DNA from: Rhodospirillales bacterium
Lineage (GTDB): Bacteria; Pseudomonadota; Alphaproteobacteria; Acetobacterales; Acetobacteraceae
NCBI GenBank assembly: GCA_903644035.1
Contig: CAHJXG010000012.1
Coordinates: 1-6,183, forward strand
Reading direction: 5' to 3'
DNA: 6,183 nt
Below the pieces are notes generated by a model, which searched no databases, was not told the origin of the DNA, and was given only the letters and a program-made list of their open reading frames with translations. Position numbers and translations under genes: made by a program. Shown one piece after another: positions 1 to 5,307 of the stretch. Numbering within the stretch: the first letter of the stretch is position 1; each line of letters opens with the position of its first letter.

Positions 1-1
1 G

Positions 2-484
2 ACGAGGGCTTGGGGACCGGGCGACCCGGCCGACGCCGTGCTGGAGCGCATGGTCGCGCTCAACCGGACGGACCAGGGCGGCGGCATCATGGACCACGGC
101 GCCGCGGTCTTCCGTGCCCTGGTGCAGGAGCTTGCGCGGCAGGGGACGCTCCGGCTGTTCACCCTCCATTGCGGCGCTGATCTCGCGGCGGCCCTGCTCA
201 TCATCGCGGCCGGCGCGAGCGAGCAGGTGTTCCTTTCCGTCCATGATCCCCGTTTCGACGATGCCGCGCCGGAGGCGCTCGTGCTGATCGAATACCTGGT
301 CAGCGCCTTCGACCGGGGGCTTGCGGAGGTCGATCTCCTCCGTGTCGAGGACGACGGTTCCTATGGCTTTGCGAGCGCCCGGCTCGACCTGGCCTCCTGC
401 GTCGGGGCCAGGACCCTGGCGGGACGGCTGGCGCTTGCGGTCGGCGAGCGGCTTGACCGGTCGCGCGGGCCGGGTGCCTCCTGA
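2..484 (+). CDS. GNAT-type acyltransferase, CelD/BioF2-like, C-terminal part (5'-truncated by window edge)
   Basis: The frame is open from base 2, so the true start most likely lies before the window; a GTG at 38 is only an internal candidate. The 160 visible residues resemble the second GNAT half of the BioF2-like/CelD family (Pfam Acetyltransf_6), whose members are usually 300-400 residues and act in cell-surface or polysaccharide biosynthesis by moving an acyl group from acyl-CoA. The supporting pattern is a helix ending in LRLFTLHCGADLAAALL, then FLSVHDPRFDDAAPEALVL, a helix, and the strand VDLLRVEDDGSYGF. In the family as I know it, this last block usually reads like FLRG-E-YKxRWG; here the Lys and Arg-Trp are replaced. 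The gene ends at a TGA and converges on the aminotransferase 67 bases away. I am fairly sure of the family and do not know the substrate. Confidence 0.75.
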   Translation, partial: TRAWGPGDPADAVLERMVALNRTDQGGGIMDHGAAVFRALVQELARQGTLRLFTLHCGADLAAALLIIAAGASEQVFLSVHDPRFDDAAPEALVLIEYLVSAFDRGLAEVDLLRVEDDGSYGFASARLDLASCVGARTLAGRLALAVGERLDRSRGPGAS

Positions 485-502
485 TCCCAGACGGGGCTGG
501 GA
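485..502. terminator. Hairpin between convergent genes, possible weak terminator
   Basis: A 6-bp perfect stem (TCCCAG/CTGGGA) with a 6-base loop starts directly after the acetyltransferase stop codon, in the 67-base gap between two convergent genes. A second, looser inverted repeat (TGGTGC at 504-509 with GCACCA at 529-534) follows. Neither has a T-run, so intrinsic termination is only suggested by position. Confidence 0.3.
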
Positions 503-551
503 CTGGTGCGGCTATGCTTCCGATCCCGGCACCACGCTGCCCTGCGCGTCG

Positions 552-1718
552 TCAGAGGAGCGCGCCGAGGCGTGCGATGCCCTCCTCCAACCGGCCTGGC
601 TCGACCGTTGAGTAGCTGAGGCGCAGGGTGTTCGATCCTGACCCGTCGGGGAAGAAGGACGCTCCGGGGACGTAAGCCACCCCGGCCTCGATCGCCTTGG
701 ACAGCAAGGCCGTCGAGTCGATGTCCTCGGCAAGCTGCAGCCAGACGAAGAACCCGCCGGCGGGCCGCTCCCACCTTGCCTTGTTGCCGACGTGTTTCTC
801 CAAGGCGTCCAGGGTCAGGTCGCGGCGCATCCTGTAGCTCTGGCGGAGCGCGTCCACATGCTGGCCGAACACGAAGTCGGCGAGATGCGCCATGACGTTC
901 TGCGAGAGGGTGGAGGCCTGCAGGTCCTCCGTCTGCTTGATCAGGGCCAGACGCGCGACCAACGCCCGCGGCCCGACGACCCAGCCCAGTCTCAGTCCCG
1001 GCGCGGCGCACTTCGAGAACGAGCCCAGGTAGACGGTCCGGCCGTCGTCAGGCGAACCGCCATCGACGTCCATGAGCGATGGCAGGGGATCGCCGTCGAA
1101 GCGGAGCGTCTCATAGGCGTTGTCCTCGACCAGGATCGTGTCGAGCTGCCGGGCGCGCTCGACCAGCGCCTGGCGATCCTTGAGCGTCAGGCAGGCGCCG
1201 GTCGGGTTCTGGAAGTCTGCCATCGCGTAGATGAACGCAGGCCGGGAGGAGGGGTCCGGTCGCGCGTCCAGCCGGCGGACGTTGGCGCCATTCGCCTGGA
1301 AGATCTGCAGGGCGCCGGAATAGGTCGGCGCCTGAACGAGAATGTCGCGCCCAGGCTCCGCCAGCAATCTCGTGATCAGGTGGATGGCCTGCTGGGACCC
1401 GCTCGTGATCAGGACATTGTCCAGCTCGCAGCGACGCCCCAACGCCTGCTCGCGCCGGACCAGCCATGACCTGAGCGCCAGGCTCCCTTCGGTCGGTGCG
1501 TATTGCAGGGCGTCCGCAGCGGTGGCGGGCGTGCCGAAAATGCTGGCATACGCCTCCTGTATCCGGTCGACCGGAAAGCAGCGGTCGTCCGGACGTCCAG
1601 GGCCGAAGGTGATGAGGTCCTTGGACCGGGACGCCATGAACTCCAAGGCTCGTATCCCCGACGGCTGTATCCGCCCGGAGTACTCGGTGAGACGGCCCCG
1701 CAACCCTTGTTCGTCCAT
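552..1718 (-). CDS. Class I/II PLP-dependent aminotransferase (LysN/MocR-catalytic-domain type)
   Basis: This complete 388-residue fold-type I aminotransferase moves an amino group between an amino acid and a 2-oxo acid through pyridoxal phosphate in the cytoplasm. The signature residues lie in family order: SGSQQA near 106-111 (cofactor phosphate loop), Tyr133 stacking on the ring, NPTG at 171-174, D199-x-x-Y202 in VEDNAYE, the Schiff-base lysine K236 in GSFSK followed by PGLRLGW, and the carboxylate-binding Arg366 in LRLSYS. It matches the stand-alone 2-aminoadipate/aromatic aminotransferase group and the catalytic half of MocR regulators, but it has no N-terminal winged-helix domain. The ATG at 1718 is well supported by a GGAGGAGGG ribosome site (1723-1731) 4 bases upstream. 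The gene is transcribed alone, divergent from nothing close. Neither neighbour indicates the substrate; lysine/2-aminoadipate, aromatic or branched-chain amino acids are all possible. Confidence 0.95.
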   Translation of the reverse strand: MDEQGLRGRLTEYSGRIQPSGIRALEFMASRSKDLITFGPGRPDDRCFPVDRIQEAYASIFGTPATAADALQYAPTEGSLALRSWLVRREQALGRRCELDNVLITSGSQQAIHLITRLLAEPGRDILVQAPTYSGALQIFQANGANVRRLDARPDPSSRPAFIYAMADFQNPTGACLTLKDRQALVERARQLDTILVEDNAYETLRFDGDPLPSLMDVDGGSPDDGRTVYLGSFSKCAAPGLRLGWVVGPRALVARLALIKQTEDLQASTLSQNVMAHLADFVFGQHVDALRQSYRMRRDLTLDALEKHVGNKARWERPAGGFFVWLQLAEDIDSTALLSKAIEAGVAYVPGASFFPDGSGSNTLRLSYSTVEPGRLEEGIARLGALL

Positions 1719-1896
1719 GCGACCCTCCTCCGGCCCTCTCGACGCGATGGCCCGTTGCCGGCCTCTGTCATCGTCGCTTATCGGGGGAGTGGGCGCCGGA
1801 GTCCATGTTCAGCAATGCCTGGCACCACGCGAGCCTGTCCAACTTCGTCACGGTGCATCGCGACAGAACCTAGCATCACCTGGGCATGTTGAGGCG

Positions 1897-1925
1897 AGGA
1901 TAGGCAGGCCTTCCTTTGAGCTCAA
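1897..1925 (-). promoter_or_regulatory. Candidate sigma-70-type promoter for the aminotransferase
   Basis: Read on the minus strand, TTGAGC (1920-1925) is followed after exactly 17 bases by TATCCT (1897-1902); each matches four of six consensus positions. Transcription would begin near 1890 and leave a leader of about 170 bases before the aminotransferase ATG. It is the best -35/-10 pair I find in this gap. A weaker one (TTGGAC at 1837-1842 with GGCATT) lies nearer the gene. Confidence 0.4.
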
Positions 1926-1926
1926 A
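1915..1926. promoter_or_regulatory. Perfect 12-bp palindrome, candidate operator
   Basis: TTTGAGCTCAAA is a perfect, spacerless palindrome that contains the candidate -35 hexamer of the aminotransferase promoter. A dimeric repressor bound here would block polymerase. It is AT-richer than its surroundings. No regulator gene is visible in the window, so the assignment rests on position and symmetry only. Confidence 0.35.
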
Positions 1927-2056
1927 CGGCTCAGGTGGCGCAGGCTCCTCATGGCTGCGCCCGGTGTCTGGTCGCAATGGGGGCCGCTTCGCCGGAAGCG
2001 AAAAGCTTCGCCCGCCCGCAGCCCGACCGTCAGCTTCGGGAAGGCGTCGCGGCCTG

Positions 2057-2803
2057 CTACCCGGGCTTATGCAGCCCGTCGGCCCATAAGGATGGGCGCC
2101 GGGTCTGCGCTTTGACTAGGCGTGCGCGGACCGACTTCGCAATGCGCACCCAACGCGGCACATCCTTCTCCCAGGACTTCGACCAGTGATGCACGGCCAA
2201 GGTGTCCTGAGTGATGCAGGAGTCGTGGAATTCCTCATCGAAGGCATACGGATAGAACGTCTCGGTCGGGCACAGGAAGACGTCCCGGACCATCGTGCCG
2301 TCGGGCGAATAGGAGCGCAGACCGTTCTTCACGAGGAGCTTGGTGACAAGTTTCGGCCCGAACATGGTCGGACGCTCGAGGGCGCCCGGCAATGGGCGGA
2401 TGTTGAGGACCGCCGCGAACGCCTGGGCAATGAACCAATGGCCTGGCACGGCACCGAACGCGCCATTCGCCACCCAGTCCGGCGAGGGTTCTTTGGTCTG
2501 AAAGCCGAAGAAGCACTGATGCTGAAGCAACGAGTCCAGCGGCCGAAAGAGCTGAAAATCAGTGTCGAGGTAAATCCCGCCATGCTTCAGGATGGCATGA
2601 AGACGGGCGATGTCTGCAACTTTTGCCCACTTCTTCTGCGTGTAGGCGTCCCGTATGGCTTTGATTGAGAAGTCTATGTTGTTCTCATTCCATAATGTGA
2701 ACATGTAATCTGGATTGTTCGCTCGCCAGGTTTCAACGTATTCCCGTTGTTCCTGAGGCAAAGAGCCGCCAACCCAAACATAGTGGATGTGTTTAGGAAT
2801 CAT
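2057..2803 (-). CDS. GT32-family glycosyltransferase (DXD sugar-transferase, capsular-polysaccharide/OCH1-like)
   Basis: The 248-residue product is predicted to transfer a sugar from a nucleotide-sugar donor in the cytoplasm, typically to a polysaccharide, oligosaccharide or lipid-linked acceptor. It opens with IPKHIHYVWVGG (2-13), the usual start of bacterial GT32 enzymes. It continues with WNE (38-40), the helix D64-IARLHAILKHGG and the metal/nucleotide-sugar DXD motif D80-T-D82 in GGIYLDTDF, and ends with HHWSKSW (205-211), the family's C-terminal His-Trp block. No signal peptide or membrane span is seen. I chose the ATG at 2803 because the conserved N-terminus begins there; in-frame starts at 2827 (ATG) and 2842 (TTG) add residues unlike the family, and none has a strong ribosome site. 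G+C is about 56% by hand count, falling to 42-48% in the first 180 bases, with rare TTA and ATA codons, unlike the flanking genes. This suggests horizontal acquisition. Donor and acceptor are unknown. Confidence 0.9.
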   Translation of the reverse strand: MIPKHIHYVWVGGSLPQEQREYVETWRANNPDYMFTLWNENNIDFSIKAIRDAYTQKKWAKVADIARLHAILKHGGIYLDTDFQLFRPLDSLLQHQCFFGFQTKEPSPDWVANGAFGAVPGHWFIAQAFAAVLNIRPLPGALERPTMFGPKLVTKLLVKNGLRSYSPDGTMVRDVFLCPTETFYPYAFDEEFHDSCITQDTLAVHHWSKSWEKDVPRWVRIAKSVRARLVKAQTRRPSLWADGLHKPG

Positions 2804-2861
2804 GATCTGAACCGCTTCACACTGCATGTTGCTGGAACGCAACGTAAATCATCTCATGATC

Positions 2862-2891
2862 CGTGTAAACTCTTATATTTTTAGATGTCAA
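2862..2891 (-). promoter_or_regulatory. Candidate promoter for the glycosyltransferase
   Basis: On the minus strand a consensus-perfect -35 TTGACA (2886-2891) is followed after 17-18 bases by a poor -10 (TTACAC or TACACG, 2862-2868). Transcription would start near 2855, about 50 bases before the ATG at 2803. The surrounding 60 bases are about 38% G+C, a strong local drop. The -35 is convincing and the -10 is not. Confidence 0.35.
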
Positions 2892-3090
2892 ACGGAATGT
2901 CGCGGGATGCGCAGGTCTCGCGGAGAAACTCCGCCCGCCCGGTTGAGCGGCGCGGTGCGTGTCCGGCGGCAGCCTGTCGCGATGCCCTCTCGATGCAGGA
3001 GCCGTCCTCGGTTGGCCGGGATGGCAGGCCGAACGGGGCAGGCCGCATCGAGGGTGGCCAAGCGCCGACGGGTGCGCCGCCGCCCGCCTG
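2892..3090. other. GC-rich centre of the divergent intergenic region, no gene recognised
   Basis: About 200 bases of GC-rich sequence sit between two AT-rich promoter-like flanks. Short open frames run through it (for example 2885-3094 +, 69 residues, Arg/Pro-rich), but their composition is what random GC-rich DNA gives and no ribosome site or known motif supports them. The one clear structure is a 6-bp hairpin with an AAA loop, GCGGAG/CTCCGC, at 2920-2934. I see no RNA gene or mobile-element end. Confidence 0.45.
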
Positions 3091-3180
3091 TTAATCGTTA
3101 CTAACTAATTACGAAAAGGTGAATTCCATTTCGATATAAAACGTTTAAATAACGAAAATTAGACGGATCGGGCGAAACGC
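3091..3180 (+). promoter_or_regulatory. AT-rich promoter region of the oxidase operon with repeated motifs
   Basis: This is the most AT-rich stretch of the window, ending about 60 bases before the oxidase start. A TATAAA (3135-3140) and a TAAATA (3146-3151) are -10-like, but no good -35 fits either, so activator-dependent or alternative-sigma transcription is possible. Two near-identical 11-mers occur 41 bases apart: AATTACGAAAA at 3107-3117 and AATAACGAAAA at 3148-3158. TAATCGTTA at 3092-3100 recurs exactly at 3218-3226, just before the ribosome site. The hexamers are not assigned with confidence. Confidence 0.4.
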
Positions 3181-3237
3181 TTCCAAAAAGACACGGATGC
3201 GACGCTGCGGACCGCTGTAATCGTTAGGGTGGCAGTC

Positions 3238-4797
3238 ATGATGAAACGTAATGACCGAGTTGTCTGGAACAAGTATTTCGCAGCCGGATGCCTGGCGGTA
3301 TGCCTCGCCGCCCAGGCCAACCCGGCGGCGGCGCAACCCAAGGGCACCTGGACAGGCGTGATCCCGCTGCCGAACGTTCCCGTTGCTGCGTCGCTTCTGC
3401 CGAACGGCAAGGTCTTGACCTGGTCGTCAAACAACGAGTTCAGCTTCGAGGGCGATATCGGCACGGCCGCGAGCAGAACCCACACGGCGCTGTTTGACCC
3501 CGTGACGCAGCGGTCCACCCTGCGCATCGTGACAAACACGTTATCGGACATGTTCTGCCCCGGCATCACCGTGCTGGCCGATGGCCGGGTCCTGGTCAAC
3601 GGGGGCAGCAGCAGCCCCAGCGCGAACATCTATGATCCGAAGACGGACGCATGGACGGCCGCCGCCCCGATGAACGTCGGCCGCGGCTACAACGCCGACG
3701 TGATGCTGGCGGACGGTTCCGTGCTGACGCTCGGCGGGTCGTGGAGCGGGGCGCCCAGGGACCGGATCGGCGAGGTGTGGTCGGCGGAGTCCGGCTGGGG
3801 CACGCGGCCGGGCATCTCCGCGGCCCCGATCACCGGCGCCGACCCGGAGGACGCGGCCCTGGGCCGGGTCAACCGCGGCGACAACCACATGTGGCTGTTT
3901 GCGGTTAGCGACGGGCTGGTCTTCCACGCCGGACCCAGCGCGCAGATGAGCTGGATCACCACCTCCGGCAACGGGGCGATGGCCTCCGCCGGGAAGCGCG
4001 GCGACGACGCCTACAGCATGAACGGCCAGGCGATCATGTATGACGTCGGCAAGATCCTGAAGACCGGAGGCGCCCCGGCCTACCAGAATGTGGCGGCCAC
4101 CGCGAACACCTACGTCATCGACATCAACAAGGCCGTGGCAGACCTGAACAACCCGGTCGTGGTCCGCAAGACCGCGCCGATGGCCTACCCCCGCGCCTTC
4201 GCAAGCGGCGTGGCGCTGCCGGGCGGCCAGGTGCTCATCGTGGGCGGGCAGACCTATGCCACCCTGTTCAGCGACGACCGCGCCGTGCTGGTCCCGGAGC
4301 TGTGGAACCCGGCGAGCGAGACGTTCACGCCGCTGGCACCCATGCAGACCGCGCGGACCTATCACAGCACGGCGCTGCTGCTGCCGGACGCGCGCGTGTT
4401 CGTGGCGGGAGGGGGGCTGTGCGGCGATGGCTGCACCGCCAACCATGAGAACGCCGAGATCTTCTCGCCGCCTTACCTGTTCAACCAGAACGGCACGCCG
4501 GCAGTGCGGCCCGCCATCAACGCGGCCCCGGCCACGGCGCGGCTCGGATCGACCGTCTCCGTGACGGCCGACACCGCCAACCTGAAGTTCGAGGTGGTGC
4601 GGATCTCCGCCGCCACACACGCCGTGAACAACGACCAGCGGCGCGTCCCGCTGGCGACCACGGCGGGTGCCAACAACACCTACCGGCTCAAGCTCCCGAG
4701 CGATCCCGGCGTGGCGCCGCCCGGCTACTACATGCTGTTCGGGATCAACGCCCAGGGAACGCCGAGCGTCTCCAAAATGGTCAAGATCGGCTGGTGA
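3238..4797 (+). CDS. Secreted galactose-oxidase-like copper radical oxidase (AA5, kelch propeller)
   Basis: The product closely resembles fungal galactose oxidase, which oxidises primary alcohols to aldehydes with O2, giving H2O2, at a Cu/Tyr-Cys radical site. A Sec signal peptide (1-32, cleavage after PAAA) precedes a seven-bladed kelch propeller (about 38-415) and a C-terminal E-set/DUF1929 domain (about 425-519). By my recalled alignment all catalytic residues are present: C107 in DMFCPGI and Y151 in GRGYN (the thioether pair), Y375-H376 in RTYHS, H461 in ATHAVNNDQRR. W169 in GGSWSG is the stacking Trp, and R213, Y282-Q283 and F321 match substrate-pocket residues R330, Y405-Q406 and F464 of galactose oxidase. 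The pocket residue Q326 appears to be Gly209. The fungal N-terminal CBM32 domain is absent. The ATG at 3238 (519 residues) is preferred because AGGGTGG (3226-3232) lies 5 bases upstream; a GTG at 3229 would overlap it. It heads an operon with a cytochrome c and a SCO protein. A broader alcohol/glyoxal-type substrate remains possible. Confidence 0.93.
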   Translation: MMKRNDRVVWNKYFAAGCLAVCLAAQANPAAAQPKGTWTGVIPLPNVPVAASLLPNGKVLTWSSNNEFSFEGDIGTAASRTHTALFDPVTQRSTLRIVTNTLSDMFCPGITVLADGRVLVNGGSSSPSANIYDPKTDAWTAAAPMNVGRGYNADVMLADGSVLTLGGSWSGAPRDRIGEVWSAESGWGTRPGISAAPITGADPEDAALGRVNRGDNHMWLFAVSDGLVFHAGPSAQMSWITTSGNGAMASAGKRGDDAYSMNGQAIMYDVGKILKTGGAPAYQNVAATANTYVIDINKAVADLNNPVVVRKTAPMAYPRAFASGVALPGGQVLIVGGQTYATLFSDDRAVLVPELWNPASETFTPLAPMQTARTYHSTALLLPDARVFVAGGGLCGDGCTANHENAEIFSPPYLFNQNGTPAVRPAINAAPATARLGSTVSVTADTANLKFEVVRISAATHAVNNDQRRVPLATTAGANNTYRLKLPSDPGVAPPGYYMLFGINAQGTPSVSKMVKIGW

Positions 4798-4806
4798 CCG
4801 CGTGCC

Positions 4807-5307
4807 ATGTCACAGCTTTCCCACCTACGCTCGGCCCACGGCCGGGCGGCACGGATGCTCCTCGGCGTGATGCTGGGCGTGCTGAGCCTGTCGTGGCTCC
4901 TGCAGGCGGAGGCGGCTCCTGCCTCCGCGCCTGCGCCCGGCTCGGCCGTGACGGGCCGCAGCATGTTCTTCGGCGACGGCCCGCTGCAGGCTGCCATCGT
5001 GGGACACCCCGAGGCGCTCCCCCCGCGGCTCGCCGCCTGCGCCAACTGCCACACGGACGCGGCGGGCGTGAAGGCCGCCTCGTTCGGGCCTCGCCTGGAT
5101 GGGTCTCGCATGACGGAGATGCGGGGCCGCCGGGGCGGGCCGCCCTCCGCGTTCACGCTCACGAGCTTCTGCCAGATGCTCCGCACCGGGGTTGACCCGG
5201 CCTCGATCCTGATCACCCGGCAGATGCCGCGCTACACCCTTGATGACAACCAGTGCCTCGGTCTGTGGCGCTACCTGATGGAGACGAACGATGTCGGCAG
5301 CAATTAG
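4807..5307 (+). CDS. Exported small c-type cytochrome (mono-haem)
   Basis: The 166-residue product has a basic N-terminus, a hydrophobic segment (about 17-33) and a likely signal-peptide cleavage near QAEA-APAS, placing it in the periplasm. The single haem-attachment motif is C78-A-N-C81-H82, and M140 in RQMPRYTLDDNQ is the expected distal haem ligand ahead of the closing helix CLGLWRYLM, as in class I cytochromes c. C122 and C150 flank the Met loop and could form a disulfide. It starts 9 bases after the oxidase stop with only a weak GGTGA ribosome site, so translational coupling is likely. It overlaps the SCO gene by 17 bases. From this context it probably accepts electrons from, or oxidatively activates, the copper radical oxidase and passes them to the respiratory chain. 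The redox partner is inferred, not shown. Confidence 0.9.
   Translation: MSQLSHLRSAHGRAARMLLGVMLGVLSLSWLLQAEAAPASAPAPGSAVTGRSMFFGDGPLQAAIVGHPEALPPRLAACANCHTDAAGVKAASFGPRLDGSRMTEMRGRRGGPPSAFTLTSFCQMLRTGVDPASILITRQMPRYTLDDNQCLGLWRYLMETNDVGSN

Larger units (their letters stand above)
1732..2056. other. Non-coding gap between the aminotransferase and the glycosyltransferase
   Basis: I find no convincing gene in these 325 bases. They hold the putative promoter and palindrome of the aminotransferase, its long leader, and a hairpin cluster at 1985-2011 downstream of the glycosyltransferase. In that cluster CGCTTC (1985-1990) pairs with GAAGCG (1995-2000) across a GCCG loop. The same GAAGC can instead pair with GCTTC at 2005-2009, giving two mutually exclusive stems. 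It lies 46 bases after the glycosyltransferase stop codon and could be a 3'-end element, but there is no T-run after it in that direction. Confidence 0.5.

Noticed and set aside
1768..1851. Small minus-strand frame (GTG start, 27 codons, beginning TKLDRLAWCQALLN) in the aminotransferase leader
   Set aside because: It looks protein-like in part, but it has no ribosome site, a GTG start and no family I can recall. At this length it could be chance.
1985..2011. Alternative-pairing hairpins as an attenuator
   Set aside because: Mutually exclusive stems exist, but there is no T-run, leader peptide or downstream gene in the right orientation to be controlled. They are kept only as a possible 3'-end structure.
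1342..2115. 257-codon plus-strand open frame covering the aminotransferase start and the gap
   Set aside because: No motif or ribosome site supports it, its residues are Arg/Ser/Pro-heavy, and it overlaps the conserved N-terminal part of the aminotransferase on the opposite strand.
2885..3094. Small plus-strand frame of 69 codons in the divergent gap
   Set aside because: It lacks a Shine-Dalgarno sequence, has an Arg/Pro/Ala composition typical of random GC-rich DNA, and shows no recognisable motif.
3283..3306. Possible lipoprotein signal in the oxidase leader (Cys18 and Cys22)
   Set aside because: The residues before these cysteines (AAG-C and LAV-C) do not fit the lipobox, which needs Leu/Val/Ile at -3 and Gly/Ala/Ser at -1 together. 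A normal cleavage site PAAA-Q follows.
3541..4620. 359-codon open frame on the minus strand opposite the oxidase
   Set aside because: It is rich in Arg, Gly, Val and His with no domain pattern, as expected for the antisense of a GC-rich gene. The plus frame has full galactose-oxidase similarity.
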